DNA of 16,334 nucleotides, taken from assembly GCA_002781265.1 (NCBI GenBank), contig PETS01000054.1, forward strand, positions 1 through 16,334. The letters run 5' to 3'. Below are positions 12,817-16,334 of this stretch, one piece after another. The stretch is from Candidatus Falkowbacteria bacterium CG02_land_8_20_14_3_00_36_14 (GTDB lineage Bacteria > Patescibacteriota > Patescibacteriia > Patescibacteriales > UM-FILTER-36-11). Every line of letters starts with the position of its first letter. The stretch's first letter is position 1. A model generated the notes under the pieces. The model was not told the origin of the DNA. It made no database searches and was given only the letters and a program-made list of their open reading frames with translations. The translations under genes were made by a program, and so were the position numbers.

Positions 12817-14543
12817 TCTGGGCTTTAATCACGGACTTAAGGGACATAAAGTGTTCAGCTAATTGGATGTGGGCTCCAAAGGTAAAAGGAGAGCGGGCGG
12901 CACTATATGACGCGGCCACAGCCGTAAGAGACCTTATGATTGCTATTAACATCGCAATTGACGGCGGCAAGGACAGTTTGTCCATGGCGACATATGTTGT
13001 CAACGAAGTCGTTATATCCTTACGCCAGCTCGTTATCGGTGCTTATGCTCCTTGTCCGGATATTACGAAATTTGTTACGCCGGACATTAAACGCCCGGGC
13101 AATTCACATATTATTTTAGTTGATCCTTCTAAAGGCCAGGCTCGACTTGGAGGATCGGCTTTTGCCCATGTTTTCAGCGGACAGATAGGCAATGAAAGTC
13201 CGAATATTGAATATGCAGACCTGCTGGTAAAAACATTTCAACTGACACAGTATTTTATCAGCCATAATATGATTCTTTCCGGTCATGACAGAAGCGATGG
13301 CGGCTTGATGGTTGCTCTCGCTGAAATGGCCTTTGGCGGAAACTGCGGCCTACTCCTGGATATGTCCGGAGAACATTCATCTATTCAACAGATGCTCGCT
13401 GAAGAAGTAGGGTTGGTTTATGAAGTGGAGTCTAAGTACGAAGGTCAAATTCTTAGCTTGCTTAACGATTCAGGAGTGCCGGCAAAAGTTATCGGCGAAA
13501 CCACCCCCCATAACCGGATTTCGCTTAGGTATAATGGCTCAGAAGATCTTAATATGCCGATGACTTCTTTGCGATGGCAGTGGATGTTAACCAGTATGTA
13601 TTTGGAAGTTCAGCAGTCCAAAGCGGAAAATCCGATGGCTATTGCCATGGAGAAGTATGAAACGCTGAATGCCGCGAACACTCCGGTTTATAACATTCCG
13701 TTTAGCCCAAAACCCACGGCTCCGGAAATTTTACTTAAGGCCAATAATTACCCCACTATGGTACTTCGGGATGAAGGCACGAATGGATACGAGGAAATGA
13801 TCGTGGCCGCGCGTTTGGCCGGGCTTGATCCGGTCAACGTGCATATGACTGACATTCTTAACGGTTTGGTTGACCTGGATGATTTTCTCTTTTTAATCAT
13901 TCCGGGCGGATTTTCCCACATGGATGTTCCGCAAAGCGGCAAAGGATTTGCTTCCAAAATTAAGTTCAATAAGCATGTTTGGGAGATGCTTCAGCGTTTT
14001 ATTAGCCGTCCAAACACTTTAACTGCAGGAATTTGTAATGGCTGTCAGGTAAATACCCTTTTAGGACTGGTGCCATGGCACGGGATTGATCCGGATAAGC
14101 AACCTCGGATGATTAAAAATCGTTCTGGAATGTTTGAATCCAACTGGGTGCACCTTAAGGTGAATGATTCGCCCTCAGTGCTCCATAGGGATATGGCCGG
14201 AACGATTTTTGGCGCCTGGGCAGCCCATGGCGAGGGGCAGTTTTATTTTCCTGACCGTGAAGTGTTTAACCGGACAGTTGAGCAGAAACTTATTACTATG
14301 CAATATGTTACCCCTGAGGGTAAGCCGACCCAGAAATATCCGTTTAATCCGAACGGTTCGCCTTACGCTATCGCCGGGTTGACTACTCCTGACGGACGGC
14401 ATACCGTTTGCATGCCCCATCCGATTGACCGGTCTTTTTATCCGTGGCAGTGCCAGTGGTTGCCGGATAAGTTCAAGGGGCTTGAAGTGACACCTTGGCT
14501 TAAGATGTACCAAAATGCTCGGAAGTTTTTTGAGGAATATTAA
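12801..14543 (+). CDS. purL: purL, FGAM synthase, C-terminal part with glutaminase domain
   Basis: This frame continues purL after the frameshift: MLTNIVWALITDLRDIKCSANWMW, DGGKDSLSM and SGHDRSDGGLMVALAEMAFGGNCG belong to the second synthetase half. About residues 310-580 form the class I glutamine amidotransferase domain that feeds ammonia to the synthetase. The nucleophile motif GICNGCQ is intact, as are RMIKNRSGMFESNW, AAHGEGQFYF and YPFNPNGSP. Two features depart from the family: GGFSHMDVPQSGKGFA where GGFSY-D is usual, and MPHPIDRSF where the catalytic His-Pro-Glu triplet is expected. The last residues (PWQCQWLPDKFKG, TPWLKMYQNARKFF) again resemble the eukaryotic C-terminus. The ATG at 12801 is internal and not a true start. 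Combined length with the first part, about 1,270 codons, is close to normal. Confidence 0.9.
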   Translation: MLTNIVWALITDLRDIKCSANWMWAPKVKGERAALYDAATAVRDLMIAINIAIDGGKDSLSMATYVVNEVVISLRQLVIGAYAPCPDITKFVTPDIKRPGNSHIILVDPSKGQARLGGSAFAHVFSGQIGNESPNIEYADLLVKTFQLTQYFISHNMILSGHDRSDGGLMVALAEMAFGGNCGLLLDMSGEHSSIQQMLAEEVGLVYEVESKYEGQILSLLNDSGVPAKVIGETTPHNRISLRYNGSEDLNMPMTSLRWQWMLTSMYLEVQQSKAENPMAIAMEKYETLNAANTPVYNIPFSPKPTAPEILLKANNYPTMVLRDEGTNGYEEMIVAARLAGLDPVNVHMTDILNGLVDLDDFLFLIIPGGFSHMDVPQSGKGFASKIKFNKHVWEMLQRFISRPNTLTAGICNGCQVNTLLGLVPWHGIDPDKQPRMIKNRSGMFESNWVHLKVNDSPSVLHRDMAGTIFGAWAAHGEGQFYFPDREVFNRTVEQKLITMQYVTPEGKPTQKYPFNPNGSPYAIAGLTTPDGRHTVCMPHPIDRSFYPWQCQWLPDKFKGLEVTPWLKMYQNARKFFEEY

Positions 14544-14550
14544 CCATTTC

Positions 14551-14590
14551 GGTCCCTGCCCTAATGAAAAAGGGCAGGGACCATATTTTT
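14551..14590 (+). terminator. Terminator between purL and purM
   Basis: A perfect 12-bp GC-rich stem (GGTCCCTGCCCT 14551-14562 with AGGGCAGGGACC 14571-14582) has an 8-nt loop and is followed by ATATTTTTTC. It lies inside the operon and would uncouple purM from purL. Confidence 0.8.
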
Positions 14591-14609
14591 TCATGGGAGG
14601 AGAAATGAT

Positions 14610-15689
14610 ATGGTGGAAAGAAAAGGATTGACTTATAAAAAGGCAGGTGTTGATATTGACAAAGCGGATAAATTGGTTGGGAAAATCAAAGAAATCGTTA
14701 AAAGAACAAAACGGCTGGGGGTAATAGGGAGTATCGGCGGTTTTGGCGGATTATTTTCTTTATTTAATGCTGGTTTTAAGGAAAGCCCTACATTGGTTAC
14801 TTCAACTGATGGAGTCGGCACAAAACTGAAAATCGCTTTTATGACCGGCAATCATAAAACTGTCGGCATTGATTTAGTGGCCATGTGCGCTAATGACGTG
14901 GCTGTCGCTGGCGGCATTCCTTTGTTTATGCGCTGTGGATTATCTAGCAACTGGGAAATTAATCAGCGGGACAGCTGAAACCATTATTTCCGGTATAGCT
15001 GATGGATGCGTAGAAGCAGGTTGCGCCTTAATCGGCGGTGAAACAGCCGAAATGCCGGGGTTTTATAAAAAGGGAGAATATGATTTAGCCGGTTTTGTGG
15101 TGGGAGCGGTTGATCCGAAAATTGCGAATAAAGTTTTAGATGCGGTAGAAAAAAGATTAATTAAGCCCGGGGACCAGCTTATCGGTATTGCTTCCAGCGG
15201 CCTTCATAGCAATGGTTATTCGTTGGCCAGGGAGTTATTTTTCAAGACTTTGAAATGGAAAATTGATCGGTATGTGGGAGATTTCCACCAAACTTTAGGC
15301 GAAGAGCTTATGGTACCCACGAGGATATATGTGAAGGCTATTTTAGGGCTTTTAAATATTTTTCAATTAATGGTCTTGCCCATATAACCGGTGGGGGACT
15401 GATAGATAATATTTCCAGAATTCTTCCTAAAAATTGCGCTGTTCAATATTATAAAAACAGTTGGGAAGTGCCTGCTGTTTTTAATTTAATTAAAGAAAAA
15501 GGAAAGGTTGATGAGCGTGAAATGTACCGTACATTTAACAATGGCATAGGCCTAGTGGTTGTTTTTACGACAGAACAGGTACATTCTATTATGAATTATC
15601 TTGATATGATAGGTGAAAAAGTCTACCATATCGGCAAAATAGTTTCTTATAAAGATAAAGAAGGGGAAGAAAGGGTTACTTTTGTGTAG
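14610..15689 (+). pseudogene. purM: purM, AIR synthetase, with two frameshifts
   Basis: PurM (phosphoribosylformylglycinamidine cyclo-ligase) closes the imidazole ring in the fifth step of purine synthesis. The reading frame is in three pieces. The first, 14610 to about 14930, has TLVTSTDGVGTKLKIAF and TVGIDLVAMCANDVAVAGGIPLF. The second, about 14932-15357, has VDYLATGKL, GCALIGGETAEMPG, EYDLAGFVVG and ASSGLHSNGYSLARELF. The third, about 15355-15689, has SINGLAHITGGGLIDNI and EMYRTFNNGIG and ends in EERVTFV. One extra base near 14931 and one missing base near the A/T run at 15351-15363 explain the shifts and cancel out. Full length would be about 360 residues, normal for PurM. GGGAGGAG stands 7 nt before the ATG. 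Apart from the shifts the sequence is well conserved, so damage is recent or an assembly error. Confidence 0.88.
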
Positions 15690-15710
15690 AATTTACAGTT
15701 CTTTTTTCAT

Positions 15711-15757
15711 AGGAGGAAATATTAATAGGATCTTGCGCTATAGCAGGATCCTTTTTT
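15711..15757 (+). terminator. Orphan Shine-Dalgarno site and operon-end terminator
   Basis: AGGAGGA at 15711-15717 has no start codon behind it; the next in-frame triplet at a short distance is ATT (15721), which opens only 16 codons. The hairpin AGGATC (15727-15732) with GATCCT (15747-15752), extended inside by TGC/GCA, is followed by six T and ends the pur transcript. Confidence 0.7.
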
Positions 15758-15788
15758 CTTTTTTAAAATAAAAAAACACCCCTAAAAC

Positions 15789-15810
15789 AAAAAAACCTGC
15801 CGTTAAGCAG
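15789..15810 (-). terminator. Terminator of the candidate ncRNA
   Basis: On the minus strand CTGC-TTAACG-GCAG (15810-15797) is followed by G and seven T (15795-15789). The stem is short (4 bp) but the T-run is strong. Confidence 0.5.
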
Positions 15811-16033
15811 TTTATGAGAAGTGAGATTAAGAGAGAAGAGGGTTTGTTTTTTGGTTGTTTTGGTTGGGTTGAAGATTTTGGTTTTTTTTGGGGTGATTGT
15901 TGCGGGGATTTTGTTGGGGGGAGATATTAATAAGTTGGGGGGAAGAGTTTTAAGTCTTTTCTAAGGCGTAAAACTCTTCCCCTAAGCTATATTTTATTCT
16001 CCTTTTAAACTTCAACTTCTCTTCTCTCTTAAT
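15789..16033 (-). ncRNA. Candidate structured non-coding RNA, about 245 nt
   Basis: On the minus strand three nested helices are visible. P1 pairs 16019-16033 with 15826-15840, a perfect 15 bp of ATTAAGAGAGAAGAG with its complement. P2 pairs 16010-16016 with 15868-15874 (GTTGAAG/CTTCAAC). P3 pairs 15969-15982 with 15939-15952, a perfect 14 bp. The 3' side between helices is very rich in A and C and looks unpaired. A promoter ends a few bases before P1 and a terminator follows at 15810-15789. No ORF fits the region. The layout (ends paired, large inner loop, apical helix) recalls 6S RNA in outline only; I cannot assign a family. Confidence 0.6.
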
Positions 16034-16037
16034 TAAT

Positions 16038-16068
16038 ATTATATTATCATATTGAAAATATCCGTCAA
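16038..16068 (-). promoter_or_regulatory. Promoter of the candidate ncRNA
   Basis: On the minus strand TTGACG (16068-16063) is followed by TAATAT at a 16-nt spacing (16046-16041) or TATAAT at 19 nt (16043-16038). Either places the transcription start within a few bases of the first helix base at 16033. Confidence 0.55.
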
Positions 16069-16152
16069 GGGGGTGGGGCAATAATTTGTTATAATTTAAT
16101 ATTAGCCAATATTTTAATAATTAGAATAATTTGATTATTTCAATAATAAAAG

Positions 16153-16161
16153 TTATCCACA
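16153..16161 (+). promoter_or_regulatory. Perfect DnaA box
   Basis: TTATCCACA at 16153-16161 matches the consensus DnaA box exactly, in a very AT-rich non-coding stretch. I see no second box, so this alone does not mark an origin. Confidence 0.35.
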
Positions 16162-16236
16162 GTATTTTATTGTATATTTTAGCGAGGACACAATTTCTAT
16201 AAGCAGTTACTTTCCGTAAGCCACGATTCTCTTGAA

Positions 16237-16279
16237 AGAGGTTCGACCTCTTTAAGTTAGAGGTCGAACCTCTACTTAA
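16237..16279. repeat. Inverted repeat with alternative hairpins
   Basis: AGAGGTTCGACCTCT (16237-16251) and its reverse complement (16259-16273) are separated by 7 nt. Each is itself a small hairpin of AGAGGT with ACCTCT. The right copy also extends outward as TTAAGT (16252-16257) with ACTTAA (16274-16279), giving a 12-bp stem with one bulged T. Two mutually exclusive folds are therefore possible. CGTTTTATTATT follows, so it may be a terminator or a switch. Confidence 0.6.
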
Positions 16280-16334
16280 CGTTTTATTATTGTCCCGCCC
16301 ACATGATAATGTCATAGTACCGGCAATATAGAAA

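Noticed and set aside
16121..16315. 64-residue minus-strand ORF at the right edge
   Set aside because: It reads across the inverted repeat and DnaA box, has low-complexity composition and no recognisable pattern.

Overview
The window looks like a chromosome segment of a Candidate Phyla Radiation bacterium (Patescibacteria, Parcubacteria-like). The evidence is small AT-rich genes, mostly without Shine-Dalgarno sites, surface proteins built from domains common in that group, and GC-rich palindromic repeats of a type common there. The lineage is inferred from recalled protein patterns, not from a search.

Left part (1-3080) is a tRNA and housekeeping region. A tRNA-Thr(GGT) lies wholly inside a second, split tRNA gene. 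greA follows on the minus strand. Next comes a tRNA-Tyr(GTA) lying wholly inside another tRNA-Tyr gene that is split in its anticodon loop. After these are a small membrane ORF, mutM, a desulforedoxin-like protein, rpmG and tRNA-Trp. GC-rich palindromes bound the inserts or adjoin the tRNAs at all three tRNA loci. In both nested cases the two outer halves still pair perfectly in the acceptor stem.

Middle part (3080-9950) holds a large secreted surface protein, creD, an RNA 2',3'-cyclic phosphodiesterase (thpR), the RNA ligase rtcB, and a second surface-protein gene broken by two in-frame TAA codons. ThpR and RtcB both act on the kinds of RNA ends produced when RNA is cut, which is notable in a window with interrupted tRNA genes. 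A functional link is only a hypothesis.

Right part (9960-15760) is a de novo purine operon, purN-purL-purM. Each of these genes has a strong Shine-Dalgarno site, unlike the rest of the window, and each is broken: purN by an internal deletion plus a nonsense codon, purL by one frameshift, purM by two. It reads as a foreign operon in decay, with an attenuator-like leader and an orphan ribosome-binding site at its end.

The far right (15760-16334) has no protein gene that I can support. On the minus strand it carries a likely structured non-coding RNA of about 245 nt with its own promoter and terminator. Beyond that are one perfect DnaA box and a compact inverted repeat.
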